NCBI GenBank assembly: GCA_910577675.1
Contig: CAJTOR010000015.1
Coordinates: 1 to 64,000 of the forward strand
Source: an uncultured Lachnospiraceae bacterium
Lineage (GTDB): Bacteria > Bacillota > Clostridia > Lachnospirales > Lachnospiraceae
Length of the DNA: 64,000 nt
Reading direction: 5' to 3'
The position numbers and the translations under genes were made by a program. The notes below the pieces were generated by a model. It was not told the DNA's origin, did not search any database, and saw nothing but the letters and a program-made list of their open reading frames with translations. Shown here piece after piece: positions 8,508-16,628 of the stretch (its first letter is position 1; every line of letters starts with the position of its first letter).

Positions 8508-8540
8508 TGACTGAATCCTTCTCCTTCCTGTAATATGTCT

Positions 8541-9377
8541 TTATTCACCAATCCCATAATCTACCTGTTCCCCAAACTCCCAATCATGCCCCACCGCTTC
8601 CATTCCTTCCCCCTTCTGTACTGCCTCCTGCCCTGCTAAAAGTTGCCCCGCCAAGAACAGATCTGCCGGGGCATCCACCTTTGGGATTTGTGCCGTTTCT
8701 GGCATACACTGGTTGTAGAAAGACGTGTATGCTGGATAATGTTTATGTAGTGACGCATAAAGGCTGTCCTCCGAAATAACAAGGGCGGCAACCTCCTCAA
8801 AAATGTCCTTTAGTTCATTTAAGACAATGGCACTTTCTGGGGTATGATAAAAGAGGTATTCCCCCTCCCGCCTGCCATACCCAACCGCCACCGGGGTCAA
8901 AAACTGGTCTGCGATCTTCCCATTTATAGCAAGTGTTGCATTGGCTAGGTCATTGATAAGATAGACCCCGTTGCGGATTTTTCGTATCTCGTTTGTTTCG
9001 CATTCCTGTGCCGTTTTTGGTGGCTGGCATTCCCCGAAATAATCCGTCCAGTCCTGTTTTCCATCCCGTTTCAGTTCCCCGATCTGTTCCATAATGAGTT
9101 TTTCCATCCTCTTACAGTCCGCAATACGGTGCAGCAGAATCTCATGGAGCGGGATTCCCTTTGTGTCCTTCCCATAGCAGAGCCATTCTCCGGATTCCTT
9201 TCCCGCGCTGACGGCTTTCTCTGACAATAATTCTCCTGCACGACTTTTTTTGACCATGATTCCCTGCTGTTCGTTGCCATCCCGGTCTTTTGCAATAATC
9301 GCATATACATCCAGGGCGATCTCAATACAGGTGTTGATCGTTCCCCAGATAGACTGCCCCTGTGGTTGCTGGTGCAT
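8541..9377 (-). CDS. Unknown conjugative-element protein
   Basis: The 278-residue protein starts at ATG 9377 behind gaaaggag; an upstream ATG at 9413 lacks a site. I do not recognise a family with certainty. It is soluble and acidic, with no signal or transmembrane segment. It contains a short Q/P/G-rich N-terminus, a central LHEILLHRIADCKRMEKLI helix, and a C-terminal part with conserved-looking blocks (ATLAINGKIADQFL, ESAIVLNELKDIFEE). It lies in the transfer operon 33 bp before virD4, so a role in mobilisation or its control is possible but unproven. Confidence 0.5.
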   Translation of the reverse strand: MHQQPQGQSIWGTINTCIEIALDVYAIIAKDRDGNEQQGIMVKKSRAGELLSEKAVSAGKESGEWLCYGKDTKGIPLHEILLHRIADCKRMEKLIMEQIGELKRDGKQDWTDYFGECQPPKTAQECETNEIRKIRNGVYLINDLANATLAINGKIADQFLTPVAVGYGRREGEYLFYHTPESAIVLNELKDIFEEVAALVISEDSLYASLHKHYPAYTSFYNQCMPETAQIPKVDAPADLFLAGQLLAGQEAVQKGEGMEAVGHDWEFGEQVDYGIGE

Positions 9378-9453
9378 TTTTTCTCCTTTCCTGCCGCATA
9401 TGCGGTATTCCAAACAAAAATTTTATACAGACAGCCCTACTGCCAAAAACCAT

Positions 9454-10143
9454 TTACCGCCCCCGTTCCATAAGGTGTTCCAATCTTTGAAATCTCGCGA
9501 CAATTCCAGCCCCTTTCCCTGCCAGCTCTGGCACGATTTCTTCAATACGCCCAATCAGCGCAGCAACCGCATCCAGCCCTTCCCGGTCAAGGTCGCTGTC
9601 CACTGTCCGCAGCTTTACAAGCCCGGAATGGAGGATGGCAAGTTCTGTTTCATTAAACAGTTTCCGCGCATCCACCAACCCGCTGCGCAGGGCAAAATCC
9701 TCGAAAGCTGCTTCCTTATTGTAAAAATACTGCCTTTGGACTGGGATTCCCCCATGTGCAGTATCCTCGCGGTAAGTGGAAAGTACATAACCCAAAAGCG
9801 GGTGGTGTTTGCAGCTTAGGACAACCCCGTTATGCTGCTTGATGCGCACCACCCCGTTTTCCCCTTCCTTTGCATTTTCCTCCTGGTATGGTTTTTCCGT
9901 GCAGATCCCGCAGGAGATTGCCGTGGTTTTTGCAATGTTCATCAGCCGTTCCAAATGTTTTTCCTCCACCTTGGCAAACGGGTTGGCAAGAATGGCATCC
10001 TGCCGGGTATAAAAAGCCAGTGGTTTCTCTTTCCGGTAGATGTCCGCCACATAGTCTGGGGAGGACGGCGGGCGGACGGTGTAACCTTTCTTTGCCAACA
10101 CCCCAAAGTATGCCTGATAAAACTCCGTCTTGCTTTTGATGAT
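9454..10143 (-). CDS. Unknown conjugative-element protein with an apparently non-AUG start
   Basis: The product is about 215-230 residues and has no family I can name with confidence; similar genes follow the relaxase in Tn1549-like elements. The first canonical start is GTG 10101, which has no ribosome site. The same frame stays protein-like upstream (WYIIKSKTEFYQAYFG) back to a good aaggaagggg site, with no ATG, GTG or TTG between. Translation may begin at an ATC near 10143. Features include a basic start (VLAKKGYTVRPP), IAKTTAISCGIC, and a helical C-terminus. The relaxase stop lies 20 bp upstream, so the two are co-transcribed. Confidence 0.5.
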   Translation of the reverse strand: MIKSKTEFYQAYFGVLAKKGYTVRPPSSPDYVADIYRKEKPLAFYTRQDAILANPFAKVEEKHLERLMNIAKTTAISCGICTEKPYQEENAKEGENGVVRIKQHNGVVLSCKHHPLLGYVLSTYREDTAHGGIPVQRQYFYNKEAAFEDFALRSGLVDARKLFNETELAILHSGLVKLRTVDSDLDREGLDAVAALIGRIEEIVPELAGKGAGIVARFQRLEHLMERGR

Positions 10144-10163
10144 GTACCACCCCTTCCTTTCTT

Positions 10164-11405
10164 TTATCCGTGTTCATATCCTTTGTCCTGATGCTGCAGA
10201 TACCATTCCTTCCTCGCCTCCTTTGACAGTTCCCCGCCCCTTTCCCTGGCTTTTGTCCATTCCGTAAACTTGCGTTCGTTCGCCCCTGCAATCCCGGCAA
10301 GCATATCAAACATCCCCACAACCATCTGTCCCATATAGAATTCCTCACGGTGCTGCAGGTAGTCCGCTGTCTTCCCCTCACCATCCAGACGGTTTAAGGT
10401 CTTTACCATCCCCAGAACCCGGTTGGCAAGGATTTTGTCCGCCTCCACATCAAAATCCCGGCGTTTGGTATTTTGGTACGCTTTGCTGCCGCCATACAGA
10501 AGAACCATTTTCATCTTACTTTCAATGTACTCCTCCTTCTTCTTCGCAAGGCTTGGGAGTTCGGATAAGAGGTATGCCACAAGGCTGTCCACCTGCTTTT
10601 TTGACTCCGGCGGCAATAGCTGGTAGGCAATCCTCCCCCGTCCGGGGAATGTGGCTTTGATCTGGAACACCCGTTTCGCTGCCCCGGCAAGCACTTCCTC
10701 CCCAAAGTCAAAAACATCTGACAACTCGGATTCTATATCGTTCCCTTCCCGAAGCTTTTGGTATTGTTTCCATCCCATCTGCCGGATATGCCGCTCGAAA
10801 TCTTCCACCAGCCCCTCCCCAAACCTGCGGATCTCTGCCGCCGCCCGGTTCTTTTCCTCCCCATACGCCCGTATCTGATTGGCAAACGTGTCCTTGATCA
10901 TCTGCCTGCGGATGCTGTTCGGGATGGCTGGAGGGGTAAAGGGGTTCCTGATTTTCGCACGTTCTTCCGACTTATCCCAAAACACGATATGGATATGGGG
11001 GTGTTCCTTTTCCGGGTGGAGTGCCGCCGCCCACTGGAAGTTTTCCCGCCGGATGCCGTTCTTTTCCGCAACCGTGCGGACATGGTTTTCAATATATCGC
11101 TGCCATGCCTTTTGGTCGGTCAGGTACAGTTCCCTTGCCGTTTCTGCCCCAAAGGAAACCACACTGCGGTACATGGTGACGTGCCTTCTGGAATTTTGAT
11201 ATACAAGCTGTGCCACCGTTTTCCAGTCCGGGAATTCGGTCAGTGAGCTGCCCGGTACCAGGCAGCCAAACAGCCCGTGATCCATGCCCTTATTTTTCGC
11301 CACCCCCGGACGGGTGGCAATATAGCGGACATGGGCATAGTTTTTGCCTGCGGCACTCTTGTAGTTTGGATTTAAAAAACGCTGCTTGTAGACTAAAATA
11401 GAAAT
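10164..11405 (-). CDS. MobP-type relaxase, start probably ATT
   Basis: The relaxase nicks oriT and carries the DNA strand in transfer. The histidine triad block is HPEKEHPHIHIVFWD. The N-terminal signature YAHVRYIATRPGV, followed by K-x-K-G-M-D-H-G-L-F-G, is typical of the MobP group in Firmicute elements. The only early canonical start is GTG 11303, which would cut off that signature. Reading upstream gives ISILVYKQRFLNPNYKS back to an ATT codon at 11403-11405, nine bases after ggaagggg and shortly after an in-frame stop. I therefore take ATT as start, giving 413 residues. Downstream genes are closely spaced. The relaxase family is confident; the ATT start is inference. Confidence 0.85.
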   Translation of the reverse strand: MSILVYKQRFLNPNYKSAAGKNYAHVRYIATRPGVAKNKGMDHGLFGCLVPGSSLTEFPDWKTVAQLVYQNSRRHVTMYRSVVSFGAETARELYLTDQKAWQRYIENHVRTVAEKNGIRRENFQWAAALHPEKEHPHIHIVFWDKSEERAKIRNPFTPPAIPNSIRRQMIKDTFANQIRAYGEEKNRAAAEIRRFGEGLVEDFERHIRQMGWKQYQKLREGNDIESELSDVFDFGEEVLAGAAKRVFQIKATFPGRGRIAYQLLPPESKKQVDSLVAYLLSELPSLAKKKEEYIESKMKMVLLYGGSKAYQNTKRRDFDVEADKILANRVLGMVKTLNRLDGEGKTADYLQHREEFYMGQMVVGMFDMLAGIAGANERKFTEWTKARERGGELSKEARKEWYLQHQDKGYEHG

Positions 11406-11504
11406 GCGATATCACCCCTTCCCAGAGATTTCTAATATCATCTTTCCAAACTCGTTTTATGAAAGTATCTGCTTTCCCGTCAATAAAATAATCATTTCTC
11501 TTTT

Positions 11505-12500
11505 TTATTGCTCCTGTTCCATATCCGATATTTCCTGTGCCTCCAAAGCGGTAAATCCCCTTAATAATTTTTCCGTTTCTTCCCTTGTGGTTGCCATCGA
11601 AAGGCTTTGGCTCTCCCGGTCATAGCGGTATACCTGATCCGACAAAACTTCCTCCGGTTCGACCATATGTCGGTTAATATCCATTACCATATATTGCAGT
11701 TCTCCTGCGTTTATTTCCCCATCCGCTTTCATCACCAGCACCTCATGAATACTGCTTGGGAGGATGAAAAGGTCTGCCCCGCTGTTTTCTGCCAACGCCT
11801 GCAATACCCCCGGATATAACAATGTGGCTGCACCGTGGCTTTCCTCTGTGTTTCGCAGTACATATAATTTCTTTTCCTGACAGGATACTTCCTCTGGTTT
11901 TCCCCCTCCCTCATCCCCTGTTAGAACAGAGTCTATTTCCGAAACCTGTGCTGGCATCTGACAAACCATGTTAGCCAATACGCTTTCATAGAGGGAATCC
12001 ACATCGCACCCCCATTTTTCCATGATCCGCTTATCCACCGAAATATTCCCTTCTTCCAGCCCTGGAATCCGTACACGCAGCTGGAAGGTTGCCACAAGGT
12101 CTGTCCCCTCCACTTCCTTATAGACGCACCTCTCCAATTTTCTCTGGTTACTTTCCTTCCCTACAAGCTTTAACCAAAGCTGTTCCTTTGCTGATTCAAA
12201 ATCTGGTATAAGTTCCCCAACATTCTGTGGCATACCGCGGTCACAGTCCAAATATTCTCTTGCGATCCTCTGCAATACCTCCGTTTCTGAATTCCCTTCC
12301 TGTAACATCTGGTAATATTCCTCTAAGTACAAGATCGGTGCGATTTCCCAGCCTTCCTTCTGGATGCTGATGCCCAGCCTCCGCTCATTGTTGTTTTTAA
12401 ACACCTGTTTCATTTCTGCGGATGCCGACTGATATTCCTCCGGCAGAAACTCCAAAATCTGGTTTTTGACGTTTTCTGCAAACACTTCAAAATCTTCCAT
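11505..12500 (-). CDS. DUF5688 family protein (full-length copy)
   Basis: The 331-residue protein has the DUF5688 N-terminal pattern: LPEEYQSASAEMKQVFKNNN, then LGISIQ, then PILYLEEYYQMLQEG. The C-terminal half (LYPGVLQALAENSGADLFIL, VYRYDRES) is shared with the neighbouring gene. The function is unknown; these proteins are common on conjugative elements of gut Firmicutes, often in several copies. It lies between the relaxase and a shorter paralog, all on the minus strand. No membrane segment or signal is seen. Confidence 0.75.
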   Translation of the reverse strand: MEDFEVFAENVKNQILEFLPEEYQSASAEMKQVFKNNNERRLGISIQKEGWEIAPILYLEEYYQMLQEGNSETEVLQRIAREYLDCDRGMPQNVGELIPDFESAKEQLWLKLVGKESNQRKLERCVYKEVEGTDLVATFQLRVRIPGLEEGNISVDKRIMEKWGCDVDSLYESVLANMVCQMPAQVSEIDSVLTGDEGGGKPEEVSCQEKKLYVLRNTEESHGAATLLYPGVLQALAENSGADLFILPSSIHEVLVMKADGEINAGELQYMVMDINRHMVEPEEVLSDQVYRYDRESQSLSMATTREETEKLLRGFTALEAQEISDMEQEQ

Positions 12501-12695
12501 TTATAATCTCCATTTCTGTATTATTTTTCTGTGCATAAGCAATTTTGTCAGGTAATGCGCGGATACAAATTATCGTGTAAAAATCATATTTTTTCGTATG
12601 TCCAATGCCTTTAAAATAGACTGCATTGCCCTGTGGGGTAACTTGGGCTGTCTGCTTGCTCTATAACCTTCCTGAAAACATACTTTCCATTCTTT

Positions 12696-13487
12696 TTACC
12701 GCTCCAATTCCTCATCCAGTTTCTCCTGTTCTGACAGCCGTTCCCGCCCTGCCAAAACTTCCTTTAACATTTCCTCGGTTTCTTCTTCCGTGGTCGCACA
12801 GGATAATTTCTGTTCTTTCCCGTCATAGCGGTATATATGGTTTGACAGGATTTCCCCCGGCGGTTCTTTTGTTGTGTTTATTATCAATAGCAAGTGCTGC
12901 AACTTTTTTACCTCCGTCCCAGAGTCCGCCCTCCTTACTGCCACGGCATGAGGGCTAAAGGGAAGAAGATAAAGATCCGAACCACTGTTTTCTGCCAACG
13001 CCTGCAATACCCCCGGATATTGGAATGTGACTGCACCATAACTGATCTCCGGATTCGTCAGGATGTAGTCCATACCACTTTCGCAATACATTTCTTCCGG
13101 GGCTACTGTCTTTATATCTTTCCGGAACAGATCATTTAATGTTGTGATCCGCACAGGCATCTGGCGCATTGTACTTTTTAGTGCAATCCAGTCAAGACAG
13201 TGTGGGTCAACCCGCCATTTCCTCAGCATGGCATTGTCCACAACCGGGTCGCCCCTGTACGGTTTCCCATATTCTTCCCGTACCCGGTAGATGGTCACAA
13301 GGTCGATCCCCTCTACTTTTTTGTAGGGATATTTTTCGGATTGTACTAAGGGGTTACTTCTCCCCACAAGCTGCACCCACAATCGATCCCGAACCCTATC
13401 AAATGCCAGTGCCGCCTCCTCTATTTCCCGCAATACTGTGTCACCATCTGCGGAATATCCATTTGCTGCCCCTTTCCGTATGTCCAT
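12696..13487 (-). CDS. DUF5688-like paralog lacking the N-terminal domain
   Basis: The product is about 263 residues from ATG 13487 (or 265 from 13493), with aggaaaggg upstream. It aligns along its whole length with the C-terminal two thirds of the preceding protein: DRLWVQLVGRSNP versus EQLWLKLVGKESN, YPGVLQALAENSG in both, and YRYDGKEQKLSCATTEEET versus YRYDRESQSLSMATTREET. The first ~90 residues of DUF5688, including the KNN and YLEEYY blocks, are missing. It is either a degraded tandem duplicate or a specialised short form; the frame is intact and the ribosome site is good, which favours function. Confidence 0.65.
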   Translation of the reverse strand: MDIRKGAANGYSADGDTVLREIEEAALAFDRVRDRLWVQLVGRSNPLVQSEKYPYKKVEGIDLVTIYRVREEYGKPYRGDPVVDNAMLRKWRVDPHCLDWIALKSTMRQMPVRITTLNDLFRKDIKTVAPEEMYCESGMDYILTNPEISYGAVTFQYPGVLQALAENSGSDLYLLPFSPHAVAVRRADSGTEVKKLQHLLLIINTTKEPPGEILSNHIYRYDGKEQKLSCATTEEETEEMLKEVLAGRERLSEQEKLDEELER

Positions 13488-13539
13488 TTTCATTCCCTTT
13501 CCTATTTTTTTTGTTTTACCTCTTAGTTGTAGTTGCTTC

Positions 13540-14016
13540 CTATAATCCCTCTGCCATCCCACGCAGGTTGTCCGTATCATGCAAGAAGCTGTTGATTTGA
13601 AAATCCTTTTTCTGCATATAATCCACCCCCAATGCGATGGCTTCGCTTAGCATCTGGTCAAACTGGTCGCTCGTTCCCTCCTGTGCCATGTTCATCAGCA
13701 CCTTAATTAACAGAAAGAATGCGGCGGCATCAACCTTCCCGGATTTCATGTGCATCTTTGCAATCCGGTTTGCCTGTTGCTCCACCACCGCCTTGATATC
13801 CTCGATATGGTAGATCGCCAGAAGTTCCTGCCGGATAATCCCCGCAATAAAATCAATGTTCTGGCTGTAACCCTCTACGTCCAACCCTTTCTCGATGTAA
13901 CGGCGTATCTGTTCATTCCGCGAGATATGCCCCTTGGCTGCCATCTGATCAACCTGCTCGCACATTTCCTTTGTCAGGTAGACAGAGGTAATAATGCGGT
14001 CACTGCGTTTTGCCAT
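13540..14016 (-). CDS. Ribbon-helix-helix relaxosome accessory protein (MobC-like)
   Basis: The start is ATG 14016 (MAKRSDRIITSVYLTKEM) behind gagg; two earlier ATGs in frame lack a site. Residues 5-45 form a ribbon-helix-helix pattern: a basic beta strand RIITSVYL, helix KEMCEQVDQMAA, then ISRNEQIRRYIEKGL. The C-terminal 100 residues are helical and may oligomerise. Such proteins bind oriT and help the relaxase. The gene lies just downstream of the hairpin-rich non-coding stretch that I take as the oriT candidate, as expected for a relaxosome protein. It may also regulate its own operon. Confidence 0.7.
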   Translation of the reverse strand: MAKRSDRIITSVYLTKEMCEQVDQMAAKGHISRNEQIRRYIEKGLDVEGYSQNIDFIAGIIRQELLAIYHIEDIKAVVEQQANRIAKMHMKSGKVDAAAFFLLIKVLMNMAQEGTSDQFDQMLSEAIALGVDYMQKKDFQINSFLHDTDNLRGMAEGL

Positions 14017-14140
14017 GTTTTTCCTCATTTCCGCACTGCTTTTTTGCACATTTCAAGTTTGTGGATGCAGCGCAGACACAAACTTATTGAATGAAAAATT
14101 TGAAAAATCTTTTATTCTTTCCCCACTTTCAGATCAGAAA

Positions 14141-14178
14141 AACGGCTTACAAAATCGGTGTTGATTTTGTAAGCCGTT
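14141..14178. repeat. Perfect 16-bp inverted repeat
   Basis: The arms at 14141-14156 (aacggcttacaaaatc) and 14163-14178 are exact reverse complements around a 6-nt loop. On the minus strand the stem is followed by TTT after GTT, so it may act as a terminator for the fic transcript. It could equally be a relaxosome-binding hairpin at oriT. Confidence 0.75.
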
Positions 14179-14365
14179 GGATCGGATAAGATGATAAGGA
14201 TCAAAAAACATCTTCTCAAATTTATAGCGATAGGCTGTCAGATATGGCAGGCTTTTTCGTTGCAATAATCTGACTGTTTCGCTAGACGGTTAGAACTTTT
14301 TCCTTTTGGCAGTGTGTTTTTGTAATTAACTGATTTTTAACAGCCTTTGCTATGCTTTAACAAGG

Positions 14366-14412
14366 GTACAGGCTTTGCCTGTACGGTGTTTTCACGGTTT
14401 GTTTCACAAACC
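14366..14412. repeat. Two adjacent small hairpins
   Basis: GTACAGGC-ttt-GCCTGTAC (14366-14384) and GGTTTGT-ttc-ACAAACC (14396-14412) are perfect stems with 3-nt loops, 11 bp apart. A weaker CCTG/CAGG pair follows at 14417-14430. Consecutive short hairpins suggest function in single-stranded DNA or RNA, such as an oriT or lagging-strand origin; this is inference. Confidence 0.5.
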
Positions 14413-14614
14413 TATTCCTGCCTTAACAGGCATCTTTCCGGTTTTGCTGCCCTCCCTATGGATACTTGCCTGCCAAGTCCCCGCCGTGGGCGTGGCAGTT
14501 GCTTCGCCTGAAAAAGCGGGGATAAAACTGCCCCAAAAGCAGGATGCAACTATCCGCAATCAAAAAGGGGAAGTACCACGGTTTCCCATGACACTTCCCC
14601 GATTTTCGAATATT

Positions 14615-15307
14615 CTATCTTTCCGGTTCTTCCTCCTGCCCCGGCAACGGTTCAAATGCAATCCCATCAATACAGTTCTCATACAGGAATTGCTTGATCT
14701 CTCCCATATCATTTGATTCATAAAATTCAATCAGCATCTTTGTGAATGTCGGCTGTAATTCAATCGGGATGGAGATGATCCCGCACCCGTTTGAAATCAT
14801 AACATGGTTGCCTGCCAACATGGAAGTCCGCTTGTTCCCGTCAAGGAACATCTGCTTGCGTACAAGGTAAAGCATCATTGTGAGTGCCCGGTCGGTCGGA
14901 TTTTCAATCTGGTTGATTTCCCCCATCTGCTCCTTGATCTGGGATTCAATCGGCATATCCGGCTTCCATGTCGTACCGCCAATGCTGACTGGCATATTCC
15001 GCAGATAGCCTGCCCGGATAATCAGGTTGTCCCCGCCGACATACTGGTTGATTTTACATACAAAAGGATAATCTGTCGGGTAGTCCAGCGTATCCAGGAC
15101 AAACTGCCATGCGTGCTTTAAGTTATTGACCGCCACGATATCCGATACTTTTACCCCTTGGACACTCATTCCATTGTAGATTGCCTCCGTGTCCGGGTAA
15201 GTCACTGCCAGCCCTTCCAGTTTTGCACTTTTCCAAATGTAATCTATGATATTTCTCTTTGCAACAAAGATATTTTCCTCTCTTGTCATATGGTATTTTG
15301 CTTCCAA
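14615..15307 (-). CDS. Fic family protein with Gln replacing the catalytic His
   Basis: Fic proteins transfer AMP or similar groups to target proteins. Counting from an upstream ATG at 15397, the core motif at 182-190 reads QMFLDGNKR, where active enzymes have His-Pro-Phe-x-x-Gly-Asn. The phosphate-binding anchor DGNKR and a downstream Asn (GNH) are kept. A class II inhibitory helix motif S-x-x-x-E-G (SAKLEG, 57-62) is present. The likely start is TTG 15307, nine bases after gaggaaagggg, giving 230 residues. Enzyme activity is doubtful, although Gln variants recur in element-borne Fic proteins. It follows the broken primase-like gene. A partial second copy of its tail exists at 18076-18120. 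Confidence 0.8.
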   Translation of the reverse strand: MEAKYHMTREENIFVAKRNIIDYIWKSAKLEGLAVTYPDTEAIYNGMSVQGVKVSDIVAVNNLKHAWQFVLDTLDYPTDYPFVCKINQYVGGDNLIIRAGYLRNMPVSIGGTTWKPDMPIESQIKEQMGEINQIENPTDRALTMMLYLVRKQMFLDGNKRTSMLAGNHVMISNGCGIISIPIELQPTFTKMLIEFYESNDMGEIKQFLYENCIDGIAFEPLPGQEEEPER

Positions 15308-15419
15308 ATGCAACCGCCCCTTTCCTCTATGATCCATTTCTGTTTGTTCTGCTATCATTATAGCATTCTTATTTTTGCTTTTCAATGGCGATTCCAAAAT
15401 AAGACCCTATCCCCATGTG

Positions 15420-16456
15420 TTATGGGCATTCTTGTAAAACTTCCTCCACTGCAATGCTTTCCCTCCCCCGCTCCATCTTCCCCCGGAACACCATCAAATC
15501 TTCATTAAAATCCTTTCCCTGCGGCGTTTGGATATAAACCTTATATCCAGCCTTTTCAAACACAGCCGCGGATCGTTCCGCCTGTACCTGCCCATGGTTG
15601 TGCGGCTGTCCTTTTACATCCCTGCCATCCATGTCATTATCATAACAGAACACAATCTCCCGGATTCCCGGATGGAGTTTCAGATAGCAGGCAAGGGCTT
15701 TGTCGGATAGGCATCCTTCTGCAACCCGGTGATCTTCCTGCCAGTCCATGCCATACAGTTTGCAGAGCGTGGCATGGCTCATGGCATCAATCGGTGCCTC
15801 AAACTCATATACCCGGTCGGAACGTCCTTCCATACAAAAACCATAAGTTTTATCCGAATTCTCAACATCCTGCCGGAACTTACTGTCTTTTCCCGGCGCA
15901 CGGAGTGCGCAATAACGCGCCTTTCCATTTTCATCATAACCAACAAAGGCACAGTTTTTGAAGTGGTATCCATCTTTATAGGTAATAGCCTGATAAATTT
16001 TCCCCTGCTTTATCATCTCCCCCACTATCCCGCAGTCAATGCCACGGGTTTTCGTCAGATAGGTAAAGGTCTGGTCCATCCTCTATCTTTCTCCGGCAAC
16101 ACCAGCTTCCCTTTCGGCTCTTTCTCCGCCACCGGGACATAATGTTCTGTCTGTTCGTAAGCGCGGCAGCCAAGGATAAACCCCACTGCATCCTTAAAAT
16201 CGGCAATGCCCATATATTCCTGCACAAACTGGATGATGTTCCCGGATTTCCCGCCCGTAAACTGGTAGTATCCCCGCCCATGCTTGAACAGGTACAGCCC
16301 GCCGCTGTACTTCACATGGACGGTGTTCCGGTCGCCCTTCTCAATCTCATATCCATGTTTTACGGCAAAATCAATCAGGTTGGTATCAAAGACCTGCCTC
16401 ATCTGCTCCTCTGTGAAGGGCATCGGGCGTTTCTCTTTTTCTGTGTGCCACTCCAT
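15420..16456 (-). pseudogene. DUF3991/TOPRIM primase-like gene, frameshifted second copy
   Basis: The N-terminal part (16456-16055) and the C-terminal part (16079-15420) are in different frames. Together they match the intact gene at 19311-20357 almost residue for residue. The break is after LPEKDRG: this copy reads tcc where the intact copy has ttgc near 16077, a one-base loss that leads to an early stop. The two pieces could still be made separately, since the second has an ATG at 16079, but no good ribosome site is seen. The last ~15 residues also differ from the intact copy. It probably arose by duplication of the primase-fic unit. Confidence 0.85.
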
Positions 16457-16510
16457 CCTGTTCTCCTCCCCATAGCTTACTTACAGTTCCATTTCCCCCT
16501 GCCATCCCTA
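15472..16510. repeat. ~1.04 kb direct repeat, copy 1
   Basis: The stretch is highly similar to 19372-20406 in the same orientation, with scattered substitutions and the one-base deletion near 16077. Similarity starts at tccatcttc and ends at ccctgccatccct. The two copies flank about 2.9 kb of AT-rich cargo. Confidence 0.85.
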
Positions 16511-16516
16511 AAAACA

Positions 16517-16560
16517 AAAAATCAAGAGCAGAAAATAGATTATTACTGCTCTTGATTTTT
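16517..16560 (-). terminator. Bidirectional terminator after the RES gene
   Basis: A perfect 15-bp stem (aaaaatcaagagcag paired with 16546-16560) with a 14-nt loop has A and T tracts at its ends. It lies about 70 bp past the RES gene stop and right at the edge of the direct repeat. Confidence 0.7.
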
Positions 16561-16628
16561 ACTTACTCAAAAATGATGTTGTGTATATATCCTAAACTTT
16601 TCCCACAAACAGGAATTTAATATAACAA

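Larger units (their letters stand above)
14017..14614. other. Non-coding hairpin-rich region, oriT candidate
   Basis: No gene is supported in these ~600 bp. The stretch holds a perfect 16-bp inverted repeat (14141-14178) and a run of small hairpins (14366-14430). It lies between fic and the ribbon-helix-helix gene, with the relaxase operon beyond. Transfer origins of this element type usually sit next to the relaxosome genes and contain such repeats. The nick site cannot be read from sequence alone. Confidence 0.45.

Noticed and set aside
14141..14178. CRISPR-like or tRNA-like element
   Set aside because: Only one inverted repeat; no spaced direct repeats and no tRNA arm pattern.
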